Shown here in pieces: positions 1 to 9,872 of a stretch of 64,000 bases of DNA. Origin of the DNA: Aurantibrevibacter litoralis (GTDB taxonomy: Bacteria > Bacteroidota > Bacteroidia > Flavobacteriales > Flavobacteriaceae). Location of the stretch: positions 146,281 to 210,280 of the forward strand of contig NZ_JAYEEQ010000005.1 in assembly GCF_034651555.1 (NCBI RefSeq), in the 5' to 3' direction. The notes beneath the pieces were generated by a model. It was given only the letters and a program-made list of their open reading frames with translations, ran no database searches and was not told the DNA's origin. Positions within the stretch are counted from its first letter, which is position 1. Every line of letters starts with the position of its first letter. A program made the position numbers and the translations under genes.

Positions 1-553
1 CTCTTGCGCTTGAGGCGAAATCGGCAGGTTGTGGCAGTCGGTTTTGATACAATGCGGTATCCATATAGACTCGAATCTTATCTCTAAACTTACCACCTAA
101 TAATTGATACACCGGAAGCCCAAGTGCTTTTCCTGCCAAATCCCATAAAGCGGTTTCTACCGCAGTTAGTACGGCTATAAACATACCAGACTGGGCGCCT
201 TCAAAGAAACCAGATCGTCGGATATCTTCAAAGAGCATGTGCACATTAAGCGGGTTTTTGCCAGTTAAGCGACGCCCAAACATTTTTACTAAATGGTAAG
301 TGCCTGGTGTAGCATCTACACCCTCGCCATGACCTACAATGTCTTGATTGCTGTATATTTTAATAAACAGACTGTGTCCGCCACGAATATAGCCGCATTT
401 AATATCGGTAATTTTTAGATCTGAAGGGGCAGAAAATTTTGGGGTGTTATCAATTGCGGTTTCATACCCTTTGGCATAATTAGCAAAAGGCAACGAAGCC
501 ATTGCGGCCGTCGCTACTGTTTTGGATAAGAAATCTCTTCTAGAATTTTTCAT
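1..553 (-). CDS. Enolase-superfamily (mandelate racemase/muconate lactonizing-type) enzyme, Tat-exported, partial
   Basis: This is the N-terminal 184 codons of a gene cut by the window edge. The start ATG at 553 is followed by the twin-arginine motif RRDFL at residues 5-9 and a short alanine-rich hydrophobic stretch, so the product is probably exported by the Tat system. The rest matches the capping domain of the MR/MLE subgroup of the enolase superfamily, including a conserved AVETALWDLAGKALG helix and YQLLGG. It is a paralogue of the gene at 1681-3186: both carry SDLKITD or SELKITD-like sequence and GKNPxNV. The catalytic barrel lies outside the window, so the substrate cannot be judged. 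It is the last visible gene of a minus-strand SusCD locus. Confidence 0.85.
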   Translation of the reverse strand, partial: MKNSRRDFLSKTVATAAMASLPFANYAKGYETAIDNTPKFSAPSDLKITDIKCGYIRGGHSLFIKIYSNQDIVGHGEGVDATPGTYHLVKMFGRRLTGKNPLNVHMLFEDIRRSGFFEGAQSGMFIAVLTAVETALWDLAGKALGLPVYQLLGGKFRDKIRVYMDTALYQNRLPQPADFASSAR

Positions 554-569
554 TGTTTTATGTTATAGG

Positions 570-1514
570 TTACCAAGTTCGAGTTTTTAGTAATTCTTGA
601 ATCTGTGCTTTTGGTACAGGAAGTTCATCGATATGACTATTTAACCATTGCGAAAAGTCTTTTTCAATTTCATCGGACCAGCGGGTATCAATTTGTCCGG
701 GGGTGTATTTTTGTTCTCTCAAGCGTTGATGCCCAAACATGTCCCTTAACCGAACAATTTCAGAAGTTTTAACCACTTTTTCAGCCAAATGGGGCGGTAT
801 AAACATGACACCGCCGTCACGGCCAAGTACCACGTCTCCGGGCATTACCGTAGCCATGCCTATACGGGTTGGCGTGTTGATACCCACTAAGGTGGTGTTG
901 AGTCTACCATTTGGGTTATTAAGATGATGCGACGGATGGTAAGATCGAAAGAAAGAGGTAAACGAGCCAATTTCCTTTAGACCGTTAATATCGCGAATGG
1001 CTCCGTTGTAAACAATGCCTTTTCCGGTTTTTGTATAAATCGAATTTCCTAAATTGTCTCCTATAGTTGGTCCGTCCAGGTGCGCACCAAATTGATCTAC
1101 CACATAAACATCCCCTTTAATAAGCATATCTATAGTCCAAGCGTTTTGCGACTTAATCCTGCCGTCTTTATTGTGCCCGCGATCGTCAATAACTCGGTGT
1201 ATATCGGGTCTTCCGGGCATGAATGTTGCCGTAACGGCGCGTCCTACAAGCACACTGTCTGGATTTATAGTTAGCCAATTTTCATCGTATTGATAGTTAA
1301 AATTATCACCTTTTAGAACGGCCCAAGCCTCTTCTAATGTTACTTTTTTCATTCGCTCCAAAATTTCATCCGAGACATAGGGTCGGCCATCGTTAAGACG
1401 CTCTCCTTTCCACTCAGGAGTTAAGAACAACAATTCTTCTTTGCTGATTTGCTGTGCTGCTAGTGTTATACTAAATCCAAGTAGCACAACGGTAGTCATT
1501 ACCATTTTCCTCAT
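570..1514 (-). CDS. Exported RraA-fold (dimethylmenaquinone methyltransferase-like / HMG aldolase-like) protein
   Basis: 314 residues starting with a Sec-type signal peptide (MRKMVMTTVVLLGFSITLAA, then QQ). The body is an RraA-family fold. It shows GDN at about 152-154 and GAIRD at 171-175, the usual G-x20-R-D substrate and metal site, followed by PGDVVLGRDGGVMFIP at about 225-240. Cytoplasmic relatives are about 160-240 residues, so the first 80 or so residues plus the signal are additions. Relatives include 4-hydroxy-4-methyl-2-oxoglutarate/oxaloacetate aldolases. The old name dimethylmenaquinone methyltransferase is misleading. Clustered with two exported enolase-family enzymes, it may act on a keto-acid made by them (inference). 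The substrate is unknown. Confidence 0.82.
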   Translation of the reverse strand: MRKMVMTTVVLLGFSITLAAQQISKEELLFLTPEWKGERLNDGRPYVSDEILERMKKVTLEEAWAVLKGDNFNYQYDENWLTINPDSVLVGRAVTATFMPGRPDIHRVIDDRGHNKDGRIKSQNAWTIDMLIKGDVYVVDQFGAHLDGPTIGDNLGNSIYTKTGKGIVYNGAIRDINGLKEIGSFTSFFRSYHPSHHLNNPNGRLNTTLVGINTPTRIGMATVMPGDVVLGRDGGVMFIPPHLAEKVVKTSEIVRLRDMFGHQRLREQKYTPGQIDTRWSDEIEKDFSQWLNSHIDELPVPKAQIQELLKTRTW

Positions 1515-1554
1515 AGTCTTTTCATTTTACGTATTATTACTGATTTAAAACATT

Positions 1555-1594
1555 GGAGGAACGATCCCGAAGTGAGTCTTCGGGATGTTCTTCC
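1555..1594. other. Intercistronic hairpin between two minus-strand genes
   Basis: Perfect 9-bp arms ATCCCGAAG (1564-1572) and CTTCGGGAT (1578-1586) flank a 5-base loop and are extended by the complementary GGAGGAAC and GTTCTTCC arms with one bulge. It lies in the 166-bp gap between the enolase-family gene and the RraA-fold gene. No strong U-tract follows on either strand, so mRNA processing or partial termination is more likely than a classical terminator. Confidence 0.6.
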
Positions 1595-1680
1595 TTTCAA
1601 CTAAACTAAACTAACTCAAACAATAGCGTTTCATTTTTTGTATAAAGTGCCTTTATGAGTTCTAGTCCTAATAAATACAT

Positions 1681-3186
1681 TTAACTATACGTTCTATCGT
1701 GAGAACGTAATTCGTCCCATTCTTTAGTAGGAGCAAAGAACGTTTTATCCCTTTTATCCAAATGCTCTTTTACCACATCCAAATTAAGCTCAATACCCAG
1801 TCCGGGAGCGGTTAATGGTACGGGCGCAAATCCTTTATCAATCATTTTACCTCCACCGGTCATGGTTACCATGCTTTCCCACCACGGTACATCTACGGAA
1901 TGGTGCTCTAATGCCAAAAAATTCTGTGTAGCGGCGGCACAATGCACATTGGCCATAAATGATACCGGGGTTCCTGCCTGATGCATCGCCATGGCAATCC
2001 CAAATTCTTCCGCATAGTCGCCAATTCTTTTGGTTTCCAATAGACCTCCTGAAGATGCTAAATCCGGATGAACGATATCAACCGATCTGTTGTGAATAAG
2101 GGGTTTAAAATTTTCTAGGAAATGAATATCTTCACCGGTAGTGGTAGGTGTTTCTATGGCATCGGTTATGGTTCGCCATTGTTCGGTATATTGCCAGGGC
2201 ACCATATCCTCGAACCATGCCAGCCGGTATTTGTCTAATGACTTGGCCAATCGGATCCCGTTATTGAGGTCAAAATGCCCGTAATGATCAGTAGAGATGG
2301 GAATTTCATAGCCTACCATGTTTCGTACATTTTCAACAATTTGCTGTAAATGTTCTAGGCCCTTTTCTGTAATTTGGATTTGCGTAAATGGGTGCATGGT
2401 ATTTCCGTAGGACATGTAATTTCGTTGGTCGCCCCATTGACTCAGCCTACCATTGGTATCTTCCCAAAATTTACCATTAACTACCGTACCGGGAATACCG
2501 CGAAGCGAGGCAATGGACACATCCATTTTTAGCCAGGTATAGCCTTGTTCCTTTATCCGGTAATTAATAAGTTCCTGTTGTTTTGCAGCATCGGATGGTT
2601 CCGGTGTATCGGCATACAAACGTACTTTATCCCTATATCTTCCGCCTAATAATTGCCATGCAGGCACATCATAGGCTTTTCCACAAATATCCCACAGCGC
2701 CATTTCCACAGCACAAACGCCACCCGCTTGGCGTGCAGGAGCTCCAAATTGTTTTATGCTTTTAAAGATCATTTCCACATTACATGGATTTTTCCCTAAA
2801 ATGCGACTTTTAAGCATAAGGGCATAACGAACATCGGCGGCATCACGAACTTCGCCTAAACCGTAAATACCTTGGTTGGTATCTATACGTATTATGGCTG
2901 TACCGCCCATCACCGCTGTTAGGGCATAGCGCATATCGGTGATTTTTAGTTCCGAAGGAGCCGATGAACGCTTTACTTTTGAGGTGGTTTCAGCAATGCG
3001 ATCCTCAAAGGAATAGCCCATAAGGCTCGTGAGACCAATACCGCCTAAAGCGGTTTTTTTCAAAAAGTTTCGTCGGTCATCAGCGGTTTTAGGATTTTCT
3101 ATTTCAGACTGCCGCGATGAAGTGTACGCTTGTTCTTCTTTTTTGTTTTTATCAATTAGTTCTTTTAAGACATTTTTCATTTGCAC
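1681..3186 (-). CDS. Tat-exported enolase-superfamily dehydratase/racemase (MR/MLE subgroup)
   Basis: 501 residues. An unusually long n-region precedes the twin-arginine motif DRRNFLKK (residues 37-44), then a hydrophobic GGIGLTSLMG stretch. The capping domain spans about 80-190. The barrel shows YTWLKMD (Lys220), STDHYG (Asp300/His301), WFEDM (Glu326), TTGEDI (Glu352) and MHQAG (His402). These positions fit the enolase-superfamily metal ligands and the acid/base residues of sugar-acid dehydratases of the galactonate/gluconate dehydratase type. Substrate specificity cannot be assigned from sequence alone. It lies downstream of SusCD, with a dispersed repeat filling the 214-bp gap, and is probably part of the same catabolic locus. 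A periplasmic sugar-acid dehydratase would be unusual compared with the cytoplasmic norm. Confidence 0.88.
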   Translation of the reverse strand: MQMKNVLKELIDKNKKEEQAYTSSRQSEIENPKTADDRRNFLKKTALGGIGLTSLMGYSFEDRIAETTSKVKRSSAPSELKITDMRYALTAVMGGTAIIRIDTNQGIYGLGEVRDAADVRYALMLKSRILGKNPCNVEMIFKSIKQFGAPARQAGGVCAVEMALWDICGKAYDVPAWQLLGGRYRDKVRLYADTPEPSDAAKQQELINYRIKEQGYTWLKMDVSIASLRGIPGTVVNGKFWEDTNGRLSQWGDQRNYMSYGNTMHPFTQIQITEKGLEHLQQIVENVRNMVGYEIPISTDHYGHFDLNNGIRLAKSLDKYRLAWFEDMVPWQYTEQWRTITDAIETPTTTGEDIHFLENFKPLIHNRSVDIVHPDLASSGGLLETKRIGDYAEEFGIAMAMHQAGTPVSFMANVHCAAATQNFLALEHHSVDVPWWESMVTMTGGGKMIDKGFAPVPLTAPGLGIELNLDVVKEHLDKRDKTFFAPTKEWDELRSHDRTYS

Positions 3187-3203
3187 AGTGTTTATGTGAT
3201 TAT

Positions 3204-3400
3204 TTTCAATCTAAAGATTCCCCGACCCTTGGGTTGGGGTTTCCCATTTACCTCTCCTTTGGAGAAGTCGGAACTGCCTTTTGGCAGTTCCGGGTAAGGT
3301 AAAATACAAAATTTCGGTTTTTGGCTCAAAGGCCAAAATGAAACTGGCGAATACCCCTATGGCTTGCCTCGGGGATAGTCAGTTTCAAGAAATTTTTTAT
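3204..3400. repeat. Dispersed hairpin-rich repeat, copy 1 (197 bp, lacks 25-nt insert)
   Basis: Near-identical to 36932-37153 and 38635-38856. It contains successive inverted repeats: CCCCGACCC/GGGTTGGGG, CGGAACTG/CAGTTCCG, TTTTGGCT/GGCCAAAA, CCCC..GGGG and outer GAAACTG/CAGTTTC. It lacks the 25-nt segment with the TACTGAGCGCAGTA palindrome that the other two copies have. It ends directly at the stop codon of the SusD-like gene. Confidence 0.93.
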
Positions 3401-4930
3401 TTAGTTGTGCCACCAAACTTTGGTGTCTAAATTGTCTGGTCCCATTCTGGCAACCGCAGCATCTAAGTTCGCTTTATTCACTGCAATTTCGGAAGTAGGA
3501 TAGGTTAACCTATTGATAAAATCACCTGTTATGTCCTGACCGGGGAACGGATTTGGGGATAATGCGGGAAACCCAGACCTACGAAAGTTGGCAAAAGCTT
3601 CTGGGCCATTTAATAAAGAGGCTACCCAATATTGAGAATTGATTTGTTCTAATGCGGTGGCTGCTATCAAGGGATTATTTGCCACATAAGTGTCTATGTC
3701 AACACTTGCAATTGTAGCAGCAGCTCCATAATCGGCCAATTGCTCCATATGCGCTCTAATACCTGCTTCGTAGTACTCTTCGGCGGTACCGGCTACCCAA
3801 CCACGGGTGGCGGCCTCGGCTAGTAATAGTTGCGTTTGGGCATACGTAAGTAAAAATGCCGGCGCAGTTTGGGCTCCTAGGGTAAAGCGATCTAGTTGCG
3901 AAAAGTCGAAAAAACTAGCCAGTCCTAAACCACTTGCCACAGCGGCTATGCTTGCATTGTCATGTCCCATGGGCATACCTATTTGATCCGCAGCATCTTT
4001 GGACGTTCTGTCTAAAGTTTGTTCGGAACCTGAAGAAGCTCCAATGAAGCGGATTGCCATAGCAGACAATCTGGGGTCATTGGTACTCGCTAAAAAATCG
4101 ATAAAATTTGCGGTTAAGTAAAAATTATTAGCTTCTGATCCGTTAAAAAAACCGTTATGCGGATTGCTAAAATTATTATCGTGGCGTACAACAAAATTAT
4201 CGTCATTCGATTGTAAAACGCCTCCGGCAAAGGCTGCTTCAACAGTTTGCCGCGCTAAGGCATTATCTACATTTACCAAACGCATACCGGCTCTTAATAA
4301 TAACGAGTTGCCAAGTCGTCGCCATTTATTGAGATCGCCGGAATACAATACTTCTCCGGATTCTGGATTTGCACTTTCGCTAAATGCAGCAGTAGCCTCT
4401 CGCAATTCCTTTATAATGTCGGCATATATTTCTTGTTGCGCATCATATTTGGGAAATGTAATTTGGTCAGAGAAGCCTTTTCCCGCTTCAAAATAAGGGA
4501 TATCCCCATATTCATCGGTAAGTACCATAAAGGCATAGGCTTCAATAATTCGGGTCATTTGTAATAAATTGCCTCGTTCGGGACTGTCAGCGATTTGGTC
4601 TAAAATATCCCCTGTGTGTTTAATTACATTTTGATAGTAATCGTTCCAGTGGACTTCGGTAGCCGTCCGGTTATCCTGATTAAAGTTAGCCCCAGTGACC
4701 ACCCCGGAATTGGGCGTAATGATCTGCTGTACAATTCCGGCATCATACACGACGTTGCCAAAACTCTCAAAAGAGAGTCCGATAATGGCATTGTTCAATA
4801 AAAAAATCGGGTTGATACTCTCACTGGTAGGGTCTACCTTATTTGTATTGATTTCGTCAAAATTATTGTCGCATCCTGTAAACGCAAACATGAGGGCAAA
4901 AACAATGAAAGTGTTATATGTATTTTTCAT
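3401..4930 (-). CDS. SusD/RagB-family nutrient-binding outer-membrane lipoprotein
   Basis: 509 residues with a lipoprotein signal peptide ending in FTGC (Cys20). The N-terminal motif NFDEINTNKVDPT and the C-terminal PTSEIAVNKANLDAAVARMGPDNLDTKVWW are typical of the SusD-like_2 branch, the TPR-rich SusD fold. SusD proteins sit on the cell surface as the lid of the SusC channel and bind oligosaccharides or other large nutrients. It lies 13 bp downstream of the SusC-like gene in the same operon. The ligand is unknown. Confidence 0.95.
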   Translation of the reverse strand: MKNTYNTFIVFALMFAFTGCDNNFDEINTNKVDPTSESINPIFLLNNAIIGLSFESFGNVVYDAGIVQQIITPNSGVVTGANFNQDNRTATEVHWNDYYQNVIKHTGDILDQIADSPERGNLLQMTRIIEAYAFMVLTDEYGDIPYFEAGKGFSDQITFPKYDAQQEIYADIIKELREATAAFSESANPESGEVLYSGDLNKWRRLGNSLLLRAGMRLVNVDNALARQTVEAAFAGGVLQSNDDNFVVRHDNNFSNPHNGFFNGSEANNFYLTANFIDFLASTNDPRLSAMAIRFIGASSGSEQTLDRTSKDAADQIGMPMGHDNASIAAVASGLGLASFFDFSQLDRFTLGAQTAPAFLLTYAQTQLLLAEAATRGWVAGTAEEYYEAGIRAHMEQLADYGAAATIASVDIDTYVANNPLIAATALEQINSQYWVASLLNGPEAFANFRRSGFPALSPNPFPGQDITGDFINRLTYPTSEIAVNKANLDAAVARMGPDNLDTKVWWHN

Positions 4931-4943
4931 GATTATGTATATC

Positions 4944-7900
4944 TTAAAGTTTAACGTTTAGATTAAAACCGATGCTTCGGGTTGTAGGAACTCCTGTAGA
5001 TTCCAAGCCTGAAACATTATCTGAACTGAAGCCGAAGGAATCCGGATCGATGTTGTCTACCCATTTTTTTATGAGCCACACATTATTGGCCACTAAACTG
5101 AGATTAACCCCTTTGATGGGCGAATTTTCAGGAATAAATTTGTTGAAATTATACCCTATATTAATTTGCCTTAGTTTCCAGAAACCACCGTTATATACAA
5201 TAGGTTCTACAATTTGTGATGTGCGCACTACCTCCCAAAAAGGTTGGGACGGAGTAGCTACCGTATTGGGCTGTCCTTGTTGGTTAACACCTTCTCCTAT
5301 GACACCGGTTTCTCTTCCGGGAAGGGTCATTTTATGAAGACCATGACGAACCGCATTGAAATTGGTTCCGGAAATCATTTTATTGCCTAGTTTAAAATCA
5401 ATTAAAAAGGAAAGCGTAAAATCTTTGTAGTTAATGGTGTTGGTGATACCTCCAATCCAGTTGGGCAATGCACTTCCAAAGAATTTAATGTCATCAGAGC
5501 GTAATGCACGTCCGTCATCACCAAAAACTTGACGGCCTTGATCATCAAATTTATAACCGAAACCTGCTAACTGTCCAATTTCTTCTCCTACAACTTGAAA
5601 TAAGAAACCGTTAAACACATGGTTGCCCACCAAAATACTCTCGCCGGCTTCTTCAGTTTGTAGGCTTATTACCTTTGTTTTGTTATAAGAAGCATTAAAA
5701 TTAATATCCCATTTTAGATCTTTTGAGCGAATGGGAGCTAACGTTAGCATGGCCTCAATACCATCACTTCGGCTTTCACCACTATTTATTAATGTACTTA
5801 TAAAACCGGAACTGTTAGAAACCTGAGCTGGAATAATTTGATCAAAAGTAGATTTTCGGTACACGGAAACATCTAGTCCAACACGGTTATCAAACATTCT
5901 TATATCAAAGCCTGCTTCAGTTTCCTTGATACGCATGGGGCGTAAATTTCGATTAGGCAAGACCGTAGTATTGGCCCCGGCAACAGGTTGAGAAGAACCA
6001 TCTGCACCGCTAAAAAAGTTAGCGTTAACATTGTAGAACAGCGCATCTGAAAAAGGGGGTACATCGGTATCACTACCTACTTCTGCATAGGCCAGTCTCA
6101 ACTTTCCGAAGGAAAGCCAACTAGGAAGGTTTTCAATGGCATTTGAAAAAATGTAGCTTCCGGAAACAGAGGGGTACGATATACTCCTGTTCTCATCGGA
6201 AAGGGTAGAAAACCAATCATTACGAATAGTTCCACTTAGGTAATACGTGTCTTGGTAGGAAATATCAGCAGCAGCATACAACGAGTTTACAGCGCGTTCC
6301 GTACGGCTAAAAGTAGGGTTTTTTGCCCTTCCGTTTTGTACGGTATACAAATCGCGAATCACAAAATCGGTCACATCTACCCTGTTCAAGTCGGTTCTTC
6401 GATTCATTTTATTGCCACCTAGATTAAGACCTACATTAAAGTCTTCTCCAAAGTCTTTATTGGCTGAAATAAGAAAATCCAAGTTGGTTTCTCTAAACCT
6501 GCGGGATTCCTGAGTATAGGTCCCGTTTACAAACCCTGCTGGAGCAGCAGGTCTTGATGCTTGCCCTGTGGGGAATCCGTTAAAATCCTGATCTCTGGAC
6601 CAATAATCTTGTCCGAGACGACCCTGTACAAACAACCACGGAAGAATGTCGTATTTCACTGTAACATTACCAAAAAAACGATCGCGGACAATGTTGTTGA
6701 ATTGCTCCGATAGCGTAAAGAAAGGATTGGTTCTGTTTCGAAAACGCGAATACACAAATTCATTCCCTTGGGCATCAAACTTATTGGCCTCCAAGAGATC
6801 TAAAGGCATAGAATTAGCCAGATTGTATAAGGCCACCGGTATGGTGTTGTCTTGTTGCCCTACGTTGGGTGGGTTTGTATTTTTTTCGTTAGAGTAATTT
6901 ACATTGGCACTTACGGTGAGTTGATCTGATAAATCATAAGTGGTACCCAAGTTTACCGTGCGGCGCTGAAAATCGTTATTAGGAGTGATACCTTCACTAT
7001 CTAAATTGGATAATGATAAATTGAAGCCCCCTTTTTCACCGCCACCTTCTAAAGAAACGGAATTGGTAATATCAAAACCGGTGCGGTAAAATTGGTCAAT
7101 GATATTACGTTGTGGCACATACGGTACTTCAATACCATCAAACAATACCTGTGTCAGTCCCGGTTGAAAACGTTCGCCAAAAGACCATTGTCCGGATGTT
7201 GGGTTGGCCGTTGTTGGTCTTACGCCATTTTCTCCTTGTCCGTATTCGTATTGATAATCCGTAAAATCCAGTACGTCTTGACTGGCAATGCTAAGGTTAT
7301 ATGTTACGCCAATGCCTGCACCACGACCTCTTGTTTTTGTGGTAATCATGATAACACCATCTTTGGCTCTTGAACCATAAAGCGCAGCACCAGTGGCTCC
7401 TTTTAAGATAGTCATGCTCTCGATATCATCGGGATTTATACTAGAAAACCCATCGCCACCATCTGAGGTAACTCCACCGGAATTGAATCCGACTTCGCTG
7501 CTTGTACTTCCAGGGCTTGTGCCAAAAGTAGTATTGTCTATGGGAACCCCATTTACTACAATGAGCGGATTATTGGTGCCGGAAATGGACGATTGCCCTC
7601 GGATTCTTACTTTAGATGATCCGCCTGGACCCGTGCCCAAACCTTGTACGTTTACACCGGCTACTTTGCCCTGCAAGGTGTTCATGAAATTGGTAGAACG
7701 GTTAACATTCATTTCCTCTGCATCTACTTTAGCTACAGAATACCCTAATTTTCTCGCATCTTGCTTAATACCAAGAGCCGTTACAACAACTTCATCTAAT
7801 CCTTGGGCGTCTTCCACCATAACCACATTAAGAACAGTATTGTTTCCTACGGTTCGTTGTACTCGTGTCATGCCTATAAATGAATAAACTAAAATTGTTT

Positions 7901-8447
7901 GATCGGAAGGCACTTCAATGGTATAATTACCATCAAAATCGCTGGTGGTTCCGGTGGTGGTTCCTTCTATGTATATGGAAACACCGGGTAGAGGTTGCCC
8001 ACTTTGATCCGATACGGTACCGGTTACAGAGCGCTGAAATAGCGCTGTGGCTAAGGGAGTGATTGGCCTAATTTCCTTTAATTTTAATGTATCCGTTTTA
8101 AAGATGATATGGCTGTCAACTACTTCAAATGTAATTGCGGTGCCTTGAAAAATAGACTTTAAAACTTCTGAAAGCGGCGTATCTTCAACCTTTATGGAAA
8201 TCCGTCTCTTATAATTGACCTCCTTATCGTTATAGAGAATCTTGTAGTCTGTTAAAGATTCAATTTCTTTTAAGGCCTTTTCGACCCTAACACTCTCTAG
8301 ATGTAATGTAATTTTTGTGTCCAACGCATTCTCTTTAGATTGCAATTGGAACGCTGAAAAAAGAAATACGCAAAAAGAGAGGATCATTTTTACATAGTGC
8401 GTTTTAGGATAAGAAGCGGTGCTCCTTATCTTCTGTTGATTTTTCAT
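4944..8447 (-). CDS. SusC/RagA-family TonB-dependent outer-membrane receptor with N-terminal STN domain
   Basis: 1167 residues. Order of parts: signal peptide with hydrophobic core at about 20-35, STN (secretin/TonB short N-terminal) domain at about 43-117, CarboxypepD-regulatory-like domain at about 141-211 (VTGTVSDQSGQPLPGVSI), TonB box LDEVVVTALG at 217-226, plug domain, then a long outer-membrane barrel ending in aromatic-rich strands (SIGFNLNVKL). The STN domain is the part that signals to FecR-type anti-sigma factors, and a fecR gene lies just upstream (8588-9745). It imports a ligand delivered by the SusD-like lipoprotein encoded next to it. Confidence 0.96.
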   Translation of the reverse strand: MKNQQKIRSTASYPKTHYVKMILSFCVFLFSAFQLQSKENALDTKITLHLESVRVEKALKEIESLTDYKILYNDKEVNYKRRISIKVEDTPLSEVLKSIFQGTAITFEVVDSHIIFKTDTLKLKEIRPITPLATALFQRSVTGTVSDQSGQPLPGVSIYIEGTTTGTTSDFDGNYTIEVPSDQTILVYSFIGMTRVQRTVGNNTVLNVVMVEDAQGLDEVVVTALGIKQDARKLGYSVAKVDAEEMNVNRSTNFMNTLQGKVAGVNVQGLGTGPGGSSKVRIRGQSSISGTNNPLIVVNGVPIDNTTFGTSPGSTSSEVGFNSGGVTSDGGDGFSSINPDDIESMTILKGATGAALYGSRAKDGVIMITTKTRGRGAGIGVTYNLSIASQDVLDFTDYQYEYGQGENGVRPTTANPTSGQWSFGERFQPGLTQVLFDGIEVPYVPQRNIIDQFYRTGFDITNSVSLEGGGEKGGFNLSLSNLDSEGITPNNDFQRRTVNLGTTYDLSDQLTVSANVNYSNEKNTNPPNVGQQDNTIPVALYNLANSMPLDLLEANKFDAQGNEFVYSRFRNRTNPFFTLSEQFNNIVRDRFFGNVTVKYDILPWLFVQGRLGQDYWSRDQDFNGFPTGQASRPAAPAGFVNGTYTQESRRFRETNLDFLISANKDFGEDFNVGLNLGGNKMNRRTDLNRVDVTDFVIRDLYTVQNGRAKNPTFSRTERAVNSLYAAADISYQDTYYLSGTIRNDWFSTLSDENRSISYPSVSGSYIFSNAIENLPSWLSFGKLRLAYAEVGSDTDVPPFSDALFYNVNANFFSGADGSSQPVAGANTTVLPNRNLRPMRIKETEAGFDIRMFDNRVGLDVSVYRKSTFDQIIPAQVSNSSGFISTLINSGESRSDGIEAMLTLAPIRSKDLKWDINFNASYNKTKVISLQTEEAGESILVGNHVFNGFLFQVVGEEIGQLAGFGYKFDDQGRQVFGDDGRALRSDDIKFFGSALPNWIGGITNTINYKDFTLSFLIDFKLGNKMISGTNFNAVRHGLHKMTLPGRETGVIGEGVNQQGQPNTVATPSQPFWEVVRTSQIVEPIVYNGGFWKLRQINIGYNFNKFIPENSPIKGVNLSLVANNVWLIKKWVDNIDPDSFGFSSDNVSGLESTGVPTTRSIGFNLNVKL

Positions 8448-8587
8448 ACTTTTGTAATTGAGTTAGTGGTTAAACAATGATTTGATCACTTCGATAATTA
8501 GCGGGGAATGTGCCAGCATTTCCCGTTTTTTTGTTTTTTTAAATAATAGCGTTGTTCTTTTAAGTCATAGGCTACTTCTTTTTATGG

Positions 8588-9745
8588 TTAATTGATGATT
8601 ACTTGGTTGTTTTGTACATGAAATTTTATAGCAAAATTTCGGCTAAAGGCATGTAATACTTGTTCAATGGTTTCCGTATCAAAACTGGCCGTAAATACTT
8701 CTTCATCTACCGCTTTATTGGTATTGATGATTTTTACATTATAATGTCGTTCTAATTTTTTCAATATATCACTAAAAACCATGTGATTAAAAACCATCTT
8801 TCCGCTTATCCAAGCAACATGCTCCTCGGTGTCTACTTCTTCTAATGCCATTTTGTTGCTACTTTTGTTCCAACTGGCTTTAAAACCAGGCTCTAATACT
8901 GTTGATTTTTGTTGGGTAAATTGTTCTCCTTTCATAAACAGGCCTACAGCACCTTCTACCAATACAGTATTCATCTGATTATCTTCCGGATAAGAAGACA
9001 CATTAAATCGGGTTCCCAAAACCCTAATATTAACCTCATCGGTATGTACTATAAAAGGTCGATGGGCATCTTGTACAACGTCAAAAAAAGCTTCCCCCGT
9101 GAGAAATACATTTCTACTTCCCTTTTCTAAAAAGTGTACAGGATATTTTAGGGAAGAGCCTGCATTTAGATGTACCTTAGTACCATCTCCCAATGTAATT
9201 TCAAATTGTTTGCCATAAGGAACATTCAGTTTATGGTAAACCACTTCTTTTGAGCCATGCATCGTGTCATAATGTAGCAGATTTCCATTTTGGGTACCCA
9301 CGTTTTCGCCTTTGCTATTACGAATGGTTCGGGTGTCATCTTTTGATATAAATTGCACACCACCATCTTCCAAATACAGGGTTATTTCGTCTTGCTTGGG
9401 GATCAGCTCTTCTTCTCCTTCCGGTATAAAAATCCGGTCTTGAAAAAAATAACCGATTCCTAAGAAGGTAATCACCACAGCCGCATATTTTAAGTGCTTC
9501 ATCTTTTTTAAGCGATTCAGAATACGTTTATCTTGTTTTATTTTTTTTACTAAATTTTGTTTAATCTTGTCCGTATTAAATTCCGTCATTGTATGGCTAA
9601 TAGCGTAGTTTACTTCTACAAATTCGTTTAATTTCTGTTCGTTTTCCCATTTCGATAACCAAAGTTGAAGCAATTCCAATTCGCTGGCGTCAGCGGAGTT
9701 GTACATGAACTTTACGATAATCGTTTTTATGTCTACTTCTGACAT
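8588..9745 (-). CDS. FecR-family anti-sigma factor
   Basis: 385 residues. It has a cytoplasmic N-terminal anti-sigma region (1-80), one transmembrane helix at about 86-101 (KYAAVVITFLGIGYFF), a periplasmic FecR domain (PYGKQFEITLGDGTKVHLNAGS at about 176-197, then LTGEAFFDV at 215-223) and a C-terminal DUF4974/STN-like domain at about 318-385. It relays ligand binding by the upstream-facing STN domain of the SusC-like receptor to the ECF sigma factor. The sigma gene is transcribed divergently with 127 bp between the starts, rather than co-directionally as is more usual. Confidence 0.94.
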   Translation of the reverse strand: MSEVDIKTIIVKFMYNSADASELELLQLWLSKWENEQKLNEFVEVNYAISHTMTEFNTDKIKQNLVKKIKQDKRILNRLKKMKHLKYAAVVITFLGIGYFFQDRIFIPEGEEELIPKQDEITLYLEDGGVQFISKDDTRTIRNSKGENVGTQNGNLLHYDTMHGSKEVVYHKLNVPYGKQFEITLGDGTKVHLNAGSSLKYPVHFLEKGSRNVFLTGEAFFDVVQDAHRPFIVHTDEVNIRVLGTRFNVSSYPEDNQMNTVLVEGAVGLFMKGEQFTQQKSTVLEPGFKASWNKSSNKMALEEVDTEEHVAWISGKMVFNHMVFSDILKKLERHYNVKIINTNKAVDEEVFTASFDTETIEQVLHAFSRNFAIKFHVQNNQVIIN

Positions 9746-9872
9746 TAAAAAATGTTTATTTTACACTATTACGAAGCCAATTTGTGATACCCCTACATTT
9801 TTCTTAAAAAAGACTTAATTTTTTTTGATTTATTTCTATATTAGAGGGTCGTTAATTTCTAATTTCATAATA